Shown: positions 1 to 7,835, numbered from the stretch's first letter. The stretch is 11,507 nucleotides of DNA from an uncultured Candidatus Melainabacteria bacterium (GCA_937891325.1 CALAFU010000253.1:1-11507), one strand, 5' to 3'. Numbers and translations: made by a program. The notes: a model not told the origin generated them from the sequence alone.

Positions 1-997
1 TGACCACTACAAAGAAAACATGTTCTTTATTCAAAAGGAAAATGAAGATGATGATCAATACATTGTAAAACCAATGAACTGTCCATTCCACATCTTGATT
101 TACCAATCACAAAGACACTCTTACCGTTCATTACCATTGAGAATGGCTGAATTAGGTACAGTTTACAGACGTGAAAAATCAGGTGCTTTGTCAGGCTTAA
201 CTCGTGTACAAGGCTTTACACAAGACGATGCTCACATCTTCTGTACTCCAGAACAATTGGTAGATGAAATCAACAATATTATTGACTTTGTTGCTGATAC
301 AATGGCTATCTTCAAAATGGGATTTGAAGTTGAGTTATCAACAAGACCTGAAAGCTATGTAGGTAGCATTGAAAATTGGAACTTGGCAGAAGCTGGCTTG
401 AAAGAAGCAATGGATAAACGTGGTATGAAATACGACATCAACGAAGGTGACGGTGCATTCTACGGTCCAAAAATTGACTTCAAGGTTAAAGATGCAATTG
501 GTAGAACATGGCAATGTGCTACAATCCAATTAGACTTTAACTTACCAGAAAGATTTGAAATTAAATATCAAGACAAAGACGGTCAATTAAAGACTCCTGT
601 AATGTTACACCGTGTAATCTTCGGTTCTATGGAACGTTTCCATGGTATCTTAATTGAACACTTTGCAGGCGCATTCCCAACTTGGTTAGCTCCAACTCAA
701 GTTGCTGTTGTTCCAATTTCAAACGAAAAACACGCAGACTTTGCTGAAAAAGTTTATAAAAAACTTAGAGAACAAGGCATTAGAGCTTACTTAGATGATC
801 GTTCTGAAAGTATGAATTACAGAATTAGAGAAAACTTGCAAGATAAGAAAGTTCCTTATGTTGCAGTAGTAGGTGACAAAGAAATTGAAGCAAATTCAGT
901 AGCTGTACGTCAAAGAGGCGTAGGTCAAATTGGCACAAAATCAGTTGATGAATTTGTAGATATGATTTTGGACGAAATTAAGACTAGAAAATGCTAA
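1..997 (+). CDS. thrS: Threonine-tRNA ligase, 3' part (5' end outside window)
   Basis: This enzyme charges tRNA(Thr) with threonine in the cytoplasm. The reading frame is already open at base 2 (Asp-His-Tyr-Lys-Glu-Asn before the Met at 20), so the Met at 20 is internal and the gene is cut by the window edge. About 331 residues are visible: the class II catalytic core without motif 1, plus the anticodon-binding domain. The N-terminal TGS and editing domains lie outside. Visible marks are the three zinc ligands (Cys codon at 80, His at 233, His at 608), motif 2 (YRREKSGALSGL then QGFTQDDAH), motif 3 (GSMERFHG) and a C-terminal domain ending in RQRGVGQIGTKSVDEFV. The stop (995-997) overlaps the start of the next gene, which suggests co-transcription. 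Identity is secure. Confidence 0.97.
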   Translation, partial: DHYKENMFFIQKENEDDDQYIVKPMNCPFHILIYQSQRHSYRSLPLRMAELGTVYRREKSGALSGLTRVQGFTQDDAHIFCTPEQLVDEINNIIDFVADTMAIFKMGFEVELSTRPESYVGSIENWNLAEAGLKEAMDKRGMKYDINEGDGAFYGPKIDFKVKDAIGRTWQCATIQLDFNLPERFEIKYQDKDGQLKTPVMLHRVIFGSMERFHGILIEHFAGAFPTWLAPTQVAVVPISNEKHADFAEKVYKKLREQGIRAYLDDRSESMNYRIRENLQDKKVPYVAVVGDKEIEANSVAVRQRGVGQIGTKSVDEFVDMILDEIKTRKC

Positions 998-3900
998 TTG
1001 AAGGTTCAATTTCATCAAAAAAAACTCAAATGTTGGTTGAAGAATATGCTCGATTATTGAATTCGGGCATTTCATCAGCCGACATTTTGGTATTGGTGAA
1101 TAATTCAACCGCAAAAGAAAATTTTATAAACAAAACTTTTGAATTATTAAATATTGATTGTGTTGAAAAAATGCAAGTTTATTCATTCTTTGGGCTTGTA
1201 TATAATACCGTAATGGACAATTGGGCGTTTTTAGAGAATAAACTTTCCAATGGAAAACCCGTTGTAATTCCTAATATGATTGGGTTAGAGATTTCTCAAT
1301 TTATGTTAAAGGATATTATCAAGGATATTAAATTTGAAGGATATAACTCTAAAAAATCCTTGTTGCAACAGCTTTTTAGACGTTATTCTTTGATTATACA
1401 AAATAATCTTAATGATAAAGAGGTCGATTGGCGCTCAAATGAAGTGTTAAAAGAAGGATTTTCAAAAGATGCGAAAAGTGCATTGAAAACTTTAATGGCA
1501 AAAACGCTTAATTACAGAAGTTTTGACTACTTGAGACAAAGTTTACTATTTAATTATATATATAAAAATACAGAGGTTTTTAAAAATATTAAATATCTAC
1601 TAGTTGATGATGCGGACGAAATTACGCCGATTTGTTTTGATTTTATCAACTATTTGAAACCTCAATTACAAAATTGTTTAATAGCTTGTGACAGGCATGG
1701 TTCAAGCCGTTCAGGGTATTTGAGTGCGGATAAAAATATTTATTCAAAATTGACTGAACTTTTTGCAAACGAAATCGAAAAAATAGATACGCAATCGCCT
1801 TTAGCAGAAGATGCAGACGAACTTTATAGAAATGTAATTCAAAATGAAGTTAGCAGGTTAGAGCATTTTTCATTTTTGTCGCCTTCAAAACGTGCAACAA
1901 TGATTGATTTAGCGGTTTTAAAAGTAGAAGACCTTTTAAGACAAGGCTACAAACCTTCTGATATAGTCATTATTTCACCAATTATAGACGATATGCTTAG
2001 ATTTTGCCTAAAAGAAAAAGTTCAAAATGCAAATTTACTATTCTTGTCAGGTAGTGAAAAATTAGTGCAAAATCCTTATGTATTGGCATCTTTGACTATT
2101 TTAAAGCTAAACACCAATTTAAAAGATTCTCTTAGTGAATTTGATTTGAGAGTAATTTTATCAAACATTTTAGACATTCCAATTAGGCACTGTCAGGTTA
2201 TTTTAAACCAATTTGAAAAGACTAAAAAACTTGTAGATTATGAGTTTAAGATAGAAGAATACAACGAAAAATATTCTAATTTTAGAAAAGTTGTCGAGGA
2301 TTTAAAAGGCTCTAAAAAGACAATTTCAGAGCAGGTTTTGTATATTTTTGATAATTTGTTCAAATTTTACTCTGTAAACAAAAATACAATAAACAAATTT
2401 ACGTTCTTTGTAAAAGAGTTGCAAGACTTTGAGACTGTTTTCTCGCCAGATTTTATGGAGAATAAACTTGAAGACATAATCACTCAAATTGAAACCTCTG
2501 TAATTGCGGAAAACCCTTACAACACCTTTGAAATAGACGAAAATGATTTAGTAATTGCAACACCTCAAAAAATTATTGATAACCAAATTCAAACAAAATT
2601 CCAATTATGGTTGGATATTTCTTCAAGTGAATGGATAAAAAATGATATCGGTCCATTGTATAATTCGTGGGTATTTCAGGCGGATTGGTCAAAAGACGAT
2701 TATACAGTACAAGACGATGTAGAACTTTCTAGACAAAAAACAGCAAGAATTTTGCGTAAATTAACACTTTGTGCAAGCCAATTCATATATACGTTTTCAA
2801 GCCTTTTTGACGGTACAGGGGCTGAAAATTTTGGCGGAATTGAGCAATATTTCAGAAATGAAGAAATTAAAACCTCAAATTCAAGTTTCAAAATTGTTCC
2901 ACGTGAAGACCAAAAGCCCGTTTTAGACTATAAACAGGGACAAATGGCAATTTCTGCCGTTCCTGGGGCTGGAAAAACAACAATTTTGTTGGCTTTGATT
3001 ATAAAACTTCTTAATGACGGCATAAATCCGGAAAATATCTTTGTTTTGACTTACATGGAGTCTGCTGCGCGTAATTTTAGAGAACGTATTAAAAACGTTA
3101 ATCAAGAAAGTTCAAAGTTACCAAACATTAGTACAATTCATGGTTTGGCACTTAGAATTTTAAAAGATAATTCTAACTTTGAACGCTTAGGTTTGGCTTC
3201 TGATTTTGAAATTTGTGATGATTCTCAACGTGCAACGATAATTCAAAGGGTTGCAAACCATTTAAAATTAAAGAAAAACGAGATTGAGGAATTTGACAGA
3301 GCCATTTCTATTATGAAACTTGGAGGCGGAGTAATTCCAAAATCTGTGACAGATGCGAAGGTTAAGAAATTCATCGAATTTTACAACCTTTATTCGCAAA
3401 GTTTAAAGGAAAATAGTTTGATTGATTATGACGATATGCTTTTGTCATCAGTTCGCTTGCTAGAAGAAAACAAGGATATTTTAGAATATTATCAAGAGGT
3501 TTGCCAATTTATCATTGAAGACGAAGCTCAAGATTCATCAGCAATTCAACAAAGATTAATTGCACTTTTAAGTGCAAAACATAAAAATTTAATTCGTTGT
3601 GGCGATATCAATCAAGCAATTACAACAACTTTTTCAAATGCCGATGTAGAAGGTTTTAGAAAATTTATAAAAGCAAGCCAAAGCGTTGAAATGAATTGCT
3701 CTCAACGATGTTGTCAAGATGTTTGGAAGCTTGCAAACAAACTTGTTGAATGGGCTGAAAATAGTCAAAATCATAAAAATTCGTTCTATAAAATCTTTAT
3801 GAAACCTGTTGAAGGACGTAATCCGATAGTTGAAAATGCTGTTAAATCGCTCGTTATGGAGAATACGTTTGCAGAAAAGAATTATATTTTAAAACAAATT

Positions 3901-4851
3901 AAAGAAATTCTTTCAAGTAATCCAAAAGCTACAATTGGCATACTTTTGAGAAGTAATTATCAAGTAAGCTCTTGGTTGTCATTTATTAATGATGCAGGAT
4001 TTAAGAGTATTTCACGCTCGGAATGTTTAGAACAAAAAAGCGTTTATAGAACGATTTCAGCTGTTTTAAATATGATTTTGAATCCATTTGATAATGAAGT
4101 TATCGCAAGTTCTTATGAAATTTTGTCAGAAAATGGGTTTTATAAAAGTCGTTTGAGTGTTGATATAAGAGCCTACGAGACTCCTTTTGTATTAGCCGAT
4201 GTTGATGAAATGAATGTCGATTTGGCTCGTTTCTATTGGGATACAACTTATTGGTTAAACTTTTCTTCTTTGCCAATCGAAGAACTAGCTATCAAAATCG
4301 GTTTATTCTATTATACGAGCGAAATCGAAAAATCTAATGTTTACTTAATTTCAACGTTAATTAAAAGACTTGCAAGTTCAAATAGAAACTTTGTAACTGT
4401 TTTGGATAAATTATCGGCACTAGCTAAACGTCCTAATTTGAGCGGATTTAAGTTCTTTTCAGAAGAAGACGAAGCAAGCAAAGAGTTTTTAGAAGGTAAA
4501 ATTCAAATTATGACTTATCATAAATCAAAAGGTGATGAATTTGATTATGTATTTTTGCCAGAATTTACAGAAAAATCTTTACCACTTGATTTTGCACAAA
4601 TGGAACTGAAGAAAAACACTGATTTTATGGAACAAATTAGAGAATTTAATCCAAAATATAAGAAAAAATCTGAATTTGAATTGAAAAAAGTTCAAATTGC
4701 AGAAAATTTACGTCTGCTTTATGTAGCAATTACAAGGGCAAAGCGCCAATTAACATTTACTGTATCTAAAGAGACAAAAAGTTTTGGTAAGGTTCAAAAG
4801 CAAGCGCCAAGTATAATTTTTACAGAGCTATTGAAAGGAGTTAAAAGATGA
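991..4851 (+). CDS. Tandem UvrD/AddA-like helicase: inactive N-half, active C-half
   Basis: A 1286-residue protein with two SF1A (UvrD/RecB/AddA-type) helicase units in series. The C-half (about 640-1286) has a full motif set: Q-motif region near 645, Walker A AVPGAGKT (656-663), Ia TYMESAA, TIHGLA, Walker B DEAQD (844-848), III GDINQAI (871-877), TIGILLRS (981-988), V TYHKSKGDEFD (1175-1185) and VI RLLYVAITRAK (1241-1251; R1249 likely the arginine finger). The N-half (1-about 630) keeps the layout but not the residues: GSISSKKT (5-12), DDADE (206-210), CDRHGSS (233-239) and, at the motif VI position, C594 for the Arg. No nuclease domain is fused at the C-terminus; the next gene encodes one. 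The likely role is ATP-driven unwinding at DNA ends for recombinational repair, as in AddAB or RecBCD. The start at 991 is inside the thrS stop region without a clear ribosome site; it is preferred because the degenerate Walker A begins at residue 5. Confidence 0.93.
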   Translation: MLIEGSISSKKTQMLVEEYARLLNSGISSADILVLVNNSTAKENFINKTFELLNIDCVEKMQVYSFFGLVYNTVMDNWAFLENKLSNGKPVVIPNMIGLEISQFMLKDIIKDIKFEGYNSKKSLLQQLFRRYSLIIQNNLNDKEVDWRSNEVLKEGFSKDAKSALKTLMAKTLNYRSFDYLRQSLLFNYIYKNTEVFKNIKYLLVDDADEITPICFDFINYLKPQLQNCLIACDRHGSSRSGYLSADKNIYSKLTELFANEIEKIDTQSPLAEDADELYRNVIQNEVSRLEHFSFLSPSKRATMIDLAVLKVEDLLRQGYKPSDIVIISPIIDDMLRFCLKEKVQNANLLFLSGSEKLVQNPYVLASLTILKLNTNLKDSLSEFDLRVILSNILDIPIRHCQVILNQFEKTKKLVDYEFKIEEYNEKYSNFRKVVEDLKGSKKTISEQVLYIFDNLFKFYSVNKNTINKFTFFVKELQDFETVFSPDFMENKLEDIITQIETSVIAENPYNTFEIDENDLVIATPQKIIDNQIQTKFQLWLDISSSEWIKNDIGPLYNSWVFQADWSKDDYTVQDDVELSRQKTARILRKLTLCASQFIYTFSSLFDGTGAENFGGIEQYFRNEEIKTSNSSFKIVPREDQKPVLDYKQGQMAISAVPGAGKTTILLALIIKLLNDGINPENIFVLTYMESAARNFRERIKNVNQESSKLPNISTIHGLALRILKDNSNFERLGLASDFEICDDSQRATIIQRVANHLKLKKNEIEEFDRAISIMKLGGGVIPKSVTDAKVKKFIEFYNLYSQSLKENSLIDYDDMLLSSVRLLEENKDILEYYQEVCQFIIEDEAQDSSAIQQRLIALLSAKHKNLIRCGDINQAITTTFSNADVEGFRKFIKASQSVEMNCSQRCCQDVWKLANKLVEWAENSQNHKNSFYKIFMKPVEGRNPIVENAVKSLVMENTFAEKNYILKQIKEILSSNPKATIGILLRSNYQVSSWLSFINDAGFKSISRSECLEQKSVYRTISAVLNMILNPFDNEVIASSYEILSENGFYKSRLSVDIRAYETPFVLADVDEMNVDLARFYWDTTYWLNFSSLPIEELAIKIGLFYYTSEIEKSNVYLISTLIKRLASSNRNFVTVLDKLSALAKRPNLSGFKFFSEEDEASKEFLEGKIQIMTYHKSKGDEFDYVFLPEFTEKSLPLDFAQMELKKNTDFMEQIREFNPKYKKKSEFELKKVQIAENLRLLYVAITRAKRQLTFTVSKETKSFGKVQKQAPSIIFTELLKGVKR
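4834..4850 (+). promoter_or_regulatory. Ribosome binding site and ATGA coupling for the nuclease gene
   Basis: AAAGGAG (4834-4840) sits 7 bases before the ATG at 4848. The ATG overlaps the helicase stop TGA (4849-4851) as ATGA. This fixes the nuclease start and indicates translational coupling, consistent with a fixed ratio of the two products. Confidence 0.85.
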
Positions 4852-5486
4852 TAATTTCTCCTGCAATGCTAAAAATATTTGATGAATGTCCACAAAAATA
4901 TAAATTTATGTACGTGGATAAAATTTCTTTACCTCAAAATAAATATTTCTTTGAAAAAGGTAAGAAAATTCACGCAATCGCAAGTTATTACATAAAAGGC
5001 TACGATGTTTCAAAATTAGAACAAGCCTTAACAGAAAAAGAAAAACAAATTTGGAACTATTTGAAATCAACAGAATATTTTAAATATGAACTGTTAAAAA
5101 GCGAATATCAATTAAATATGCACTTAGGCGAAAGTTGGATTGGCGGACGTCTTGATGCCCTTGTTAAAAATGGCAAGAATTATTATATTTTAGACTACAA
5201 AACCGGTGAAATTCCCCAAAATCCCGAATATGATTATCAAACAATGATTTATTTGCTATGTGCGGATAAAAAAATCGGGGATTTTCAGTCCCTTGGTTTT
5301 GTTTATTTGGATTTGAAAAATAATACAGAACATAAAATTGAGTTTACAGAAGACCTTAAAAAAGAATATATTCAAAGGCTTTCAACCACTTTAAACAAGC
5401 TAACTTTAGCTACAAATTATAAAAAGAATAAGTTACAAAATGTTAAGTGTAATTGTGACTATTATAAAATTTGCTCAATAATGTGA
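4848..5486 (+). CDS. RecB-family PD-(D/E)XK nuclease, likely Fe-S bound
   Basis: A 212-residue stand-alone nuclease of the RecB/AddB/Cas4 class. Seen in order: SPAMLKIFDECPQKYKF (4-20, with C14), GKKIHAIA with H42, GGRLDALV with D103, ILDYKTGE with D116 and K118 (the metal-binding D and DxK of the PD-(D/E)XK core), QTMIYLL (Q131, Y135: the QxxxY motif), and a C-terminal cluster C201, C203, C209. C14 plus the three C-terminal cysteines match the 4Fe-4S ligand layout of AddB and Cas4, although the spacing here is C-x1-C-x5-C rather than the common C-x2-C-x5-C. The gene overlaps the helicase gene by 4 bases, so the two products probably form one complex, the nuclease cutting the strand fed by the helicase. 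A Cas4 role is unlikely: no cas genes or CRISPR array are present. Confidence 0.92.
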   Translation: MIISPAMLKIFDECPQKYKFMYVDKISLPQNKYFFEKGKKIHAIASYYIKGYDVSKLEQALTEKEKQIWNYLKSTEYFKYELLKSEYQLNMHLGESWIGGRLDALVKNGKNYYILDYKTGEIPQNPEYDYQTMIYLLCADKKIGDFQSLGFVYLDLKNNTEHKIEFTEDLKKEYIQRLSTTLNKLTLATNYKKNKLQNVKCNCDYYKICSIM

Positions 5487-5543
5487 TATTATAAGTGTAG
5501 TAGCATTTGCCTCTAAAAAACATGTTAAAGAAATGTTACAAAC

Positions 5544-5564
5544 ATGCTAAAAGATAGCATTTTT
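5544..5564 (+). terminator. Weak terminator-like hairpin after the nuclease gene
   Basis: ATGCTA (5544-5549) and TAGCAT (5555-5560) form a 6-bp stem with a 5-base loop, followed directly by TTTT. It lies 58 bases after the nuclease stop. The stem is short and AT-rich. It could end the thrS-helicase-nuclease operon, or act as an attenuator in the leader of the next gene. Confidence 0.4.
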
Positions 5565-5626
5565 CATGCTTTCGCGGACTTTTAGTATATGTGTAGGTAC
5601 ATAAGAATAATAGTATAGTGTAGAAA

Positions 5627-6259
5627 ATGTCAAATTACGTAGCGTCATTAATATCGTTATATGAAAATGCGAAAGCCGCCAAAGGTGGTAACATATTACG
5701 CCATGCTTCCGTAGTTGGTCATGCTTCCAAAGTAATTACGAAGATTGCTTCTGGTCAAGCAGGGGAAGCACCAGCAAAGTTATGTCAAGGAATTGTTGAT
5801 ACTTTTAACAAAGCGACCGAAGGTTCAAAAATCGGTAGCGCTGTTAGAAAAGGTGTAAAACTTTCCAGAAATACAGACCCTATTTCAGCAACTTGTGCAA
5901 TGATTAGAGTTTGTAAGTCTGATACTCCTGCAAGAGCCTTCTTAGAAGAAGCCGCAGATATTATGGGTATGTTTATTGTCGAAGGTTCAATGATTAAATA
6001 TGCCAAAGATATTGCAAACATCAAAGGTATAAAAACTTTGAATGACGGTATGGTAAACTTCTGCAAAGGTAAAAAAGGATTGAATGTTGTTCCAGCTGTT
6101 GTATATGGTGTGTTATTCACCGTAGGTTCAATGGTCGGTTCAAATGCATTTAGAAAAGCCGGAACTTGGGTAGCTGATAAATTAGGCTTACCAAAATCTC
6201 AACAAGAACCAGATAATCACAAAACAGCCGACGGTAAAACAAAATACTATTTCGGTTAG
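5627..6259 (+). CDS. Hypothetical protein, first of a tandem paralogous pair
   Basis: A 210-residue basic, Ala/Gly/Lys-rich protein not assigned to a known family. There is no signal peptide. A mostly helical pattern is suggested, with one hydrophobic stretch near 154-170 (VVPAVVYGVLFTVGSMV) that could be a membrane segment or a buried helix. It has four cysteines (about 53, 90, 96, 146). It aligns end to end with the product of the next gene. Shared marks are Asn-Tyr near the start, SISL/SLISL, a VG..xKV stretch, GxxDT, KxxGSA, a PxR..xEE stretch, K(T/S)LN, PVV/PAVV and a C-terminal W(V/I)xDKLG. The P1-specific tail (about 190-210) is polar. No good Shine-Dalgarno precedes the ATG at 5627; it is kept because the paralogue begins at the same aligned position. 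Confidence 0.8.
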   Translation: MSNYVASLISLYENAKAAKGGNILRHASVVGHASKVITKIASGQAGEAPAKLCQGIVDTFNKATEGSKIGSAVRKGVKLSRNTDPISATCAMIRVCKSDTPARAFLEEAADIMGMFIVEGSMIKYAKDIANIKGIKTLNDGMVNFCKGKKGLNVVPAVVYGVLFTVGSMVGSNAFRKAGTWVADKLGLPKSQQEPDNHKTADGKTKYYFG

Positions 6260-6275
6260 GGAATAAATAAAAACA

Positions 6276-6872
6276 ATGTCATCAAATTACATCTCAGAAT
6301 CAATATCATTAGTAAGAAACCTTAAGAAAGCCACTAAAGGTGACAAGTTTGCTATGGTTAACGCCGTAGGAAACGTAATGAAGGTTACTGAAAAACTTGC
6401 TAAAATTGATAATTCTTGGGGTGAAGCTGCAAGAGGCGCATTAGATACATATTCAAATACAGTTGCAAAAAACAAGGTTGTTGGTTCTGCCGATAAGTTT
6501 ATTCAAGTAGCTAAAATGAGTGATGAAATCGGTATCGTAAAATCAGGTGTTCAAGTTTTAACTTGCTCTTCTCCAATTAGAAAAACTGTTGAAGAAACTT
6601 TAGGTTGGAGTACAAAATTTGCTTCAAAACACCTTATGCTACACGTTGTTCCTGATATGATTAAAAATACAAAGTCTTTGAATAGTGTAGCAAAATCAGT
6701 TGGTGATTTTTCAAAAAATACAAAGAATATGGGACAATTACCTGTCGTAATTTCAGGTATTGCTTATTCTGTCGTAACAGTAAACGCTCCTAAATATGCA
6801 AGAAAAATTGGTGGTTGGATTTGCGATAAGTTAGGCGTAAAACCATACGACAACCCAGAAAAGAAAGTTTAA
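6276..6872 (+). CDS. Hypothetical protein, second of a tandem paralogous pair
   Basis: A 198-residue basic protein, diverged paralogue of the preceding gene product and of unknown function. It begins MSSNYISESISL against MSNYVASLISL, and ends in GGWICDKLGVK against GTWVADKLGLP. The middle is less similar but collinear, without large gaps. No signal peptide is seen. The hydrophobic stretch at 155-169 (LPVVISGIAYSVVTV) corresponds to that of the paralogue. The gap to the first gene is 16 bases. AGGGA (6258-6262), overlapping the first gene's stop, is the only Shine-Dalgarno-like sequence, 13 bases from the ATG. The strong terminator that follows makes the two genes a separate two-gene unit. The products may work as a heteromeric pair; this is inference only. 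Confidence 0.8.
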   Translation: MSSNYISESISLVRNLKKATKGDKFAMVNAVGNVMKVTEKLAKIDNSWGEAARGALDTYSNTVAKNKVVGSADKFIQVAKMSDEIGIVKSGVQVLTCSSPIRKTVEETLGWSTKFASKHLMLHVVPDMIKNTKSLNSVAKSVGDFSKNTKNMGQLPVVISGIAYSVVTVNAPKYARKIGGWICDKLGVKPYDNPEKKV

Positions 6873-6877
6873 TAAAC

Positions 6878-6910
6878 AAAAAGGATATCACGAAAGTGGC
6901 ATCCTTTTTT
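6878..6910 (+). terminator. Intrinsic terminator of the paralogue pair
   Basis: AAAAAGGAT (6878-6886) pairs with ATCCTTTTT (6901-6909). Inside, after one A/C mismatch, TCAC/GTGG closes on a GAAA tetraloop (6892-6895). The run of T ends at 6910. It starts 5 bases after the stop at 6872. Confidence 0.92.
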
Positions 6911-6917
6911 ATAGCAT

Positions 6918-6946
6918 TTAACTTTTTCTAACCTTTGATTTATAAT
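6918..6946 (+). promoter_or_regulatory. Sigma-70 type promoter for the SpoIID-like gene
   Basis: TTAACT (6918-6923, 4 of 6 to consensus) is separated by 17 bases from a perfect TATAAT (6941-6946). It lies just after the terminator of the preceding unit and 25 bases before the ATG at 6972. AAGGAT (6953-6958) may serve as ribosome site, with rather long spacing. Confidence 0.7.
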
Positions 6947-6971
6947 ACTGTCAAGGATAGTTTTACAAATC

Positions 6972-7835
6972 ATGAAAAATTTAAGGTTAGTTCTAACAAT
7001 ATTTGTCATGCTTATTTTTATTCAGCCTGCTCATGCGATAAAAATAGGCTTAATTACAGGTGTTGAGTCTGTCCGATTGGGGGCTTCAACTTATGCCAAT
7101 ATAATTAATTCTAGAACTAATCACAAAATATATACGCTTGATCCTATGAGAAATTATGAGTTTAAAGTGTATGGAACGAAGATTACAATAAAGATTGCAG
7201 GCAAATATTATAATTTAGATACTGATGAGGTTGCAATTCGACCAACAAATGACGGATTTGTTAGCGCTAAAAATAGGTGGTATCGTGGAATTTTCATAGT
7301 TAAAAATATAAACGGCTCATTAGTTTTAATAAATAAATTAGATATTGAATCTTATATAAGAGGGGTTGTGCCGTCTGAAATGCCATCAAGTTGGGATTAT
7401 GAGGCGCTAAAAGCTCAAGCAATTGCCGCAAGAAGTTATGCACTTGCTAATTTAGGTAAGCGTGCAAAATGGGGATATGACTTGAAAGATACTCCAGAAG
7501 ATCAAGCATATGCAGGTGCTAGTGGCGAAAAGGACAGTACTGATAAGGCTGTTGCGGATTCTTATGGTATCGTTTTAATTTATGATTTAAAAATTATCCC
7601 AGCATATTATTCTGCTTCAGCAGGTGGACAATCAAAAACTTGGGAACGAGATTTGCCTTATATTCGTTCGGTTCCGTCTTATGATAGCAACGTTAAAAAG
7701 AACGGGCATGGTGTAGGCATGTCGCAACATGGAGCAAATAATCTTGCAAAACAAGGGTACAATGCGTATCAAATATTACAATATTTTTACAAAAATATAA
7801 GATTTGCACGAATTAACCAAAGTTTTTATCAGTAG
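6972..7835 (+). CDS. Exported SpoIID/LytB-type peptidoglycan lytic enzyme
   Basis: A 287-residue protein with a signal peptide (1-about 22, ending QPAHA before IKI), so it acts outside the cytoplasmic membrane. The SpoIID domain shows RGIFIVKN, LDIESYIRGVVPSEMP with E136 (the position of the catalytic Glu of SpoIID lytic transglycosylases), ALKAQAIAARSYAL, AYYSASAGGQSKTWE, and HGVGMSQHGANNLA (from H246), then ILQYFYKN. Proteins of this family cleave glycan strands, usually denuded ones, between MurNAc and GlcNAc. In non-spore-formers they are thought to serve wall remodelling or cell separation. It is compact: only about ten residues separate the SVP element (233-235) from HGVGMSQ, where many relatives have a longer stretch. 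It is monocistronic with its own promoter; no sporulation genes are near. Confidence 0.9.
   Translation: MKNLRLVLTIFVMLIFIQPAHAIKIGLITGVESVRLGASTYANIINSRTNHKIYTLDPMRNYEFKVYGTKITIKIAGKYYNLDTDEVAIRPTNDGFVSAKNRWYRGIFIVKNINGSLVLINKLDIESYIRGVVPSEMPSSWDYEALKAQAIAARSYALANLGKRAKWGYDLKDTPEDQAYAGASGEKDSTDKAVADSYGIVLIYDLKIIPAYYSASAGGQSKTWERDLPYIRSVPSYDSNVKKNGHGVGMSQHGANNLAKQGYNAYQILQYFYKNIRFARINQSFYQ

Noticed and set aside
4848..5486. Cas4 as identity of the small nuclease, with a CRISPR system nearby
   Set aside because: The fold and cysteine layout are Cas4-like, but no cas gene or repeat array is present and the gene is translationally coupled to a helicase, which fits an AddAB-type role.
5785..6120. 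A 111-codon minus-strand open frame inside the first paralogue gene
   Set aside because: It lies entirely antisense to a gene supported by a paralogue, has no ribosome site, and reads like a reverse-strand shadow.
6972..7835. Evidence of an endospore-forming organism from the SpoIID-like gene
   Set aside because: SpoIID/LytB domains are widespread in non-spore-formers, including Cyanobacteria, and no other sporulation gene is present.
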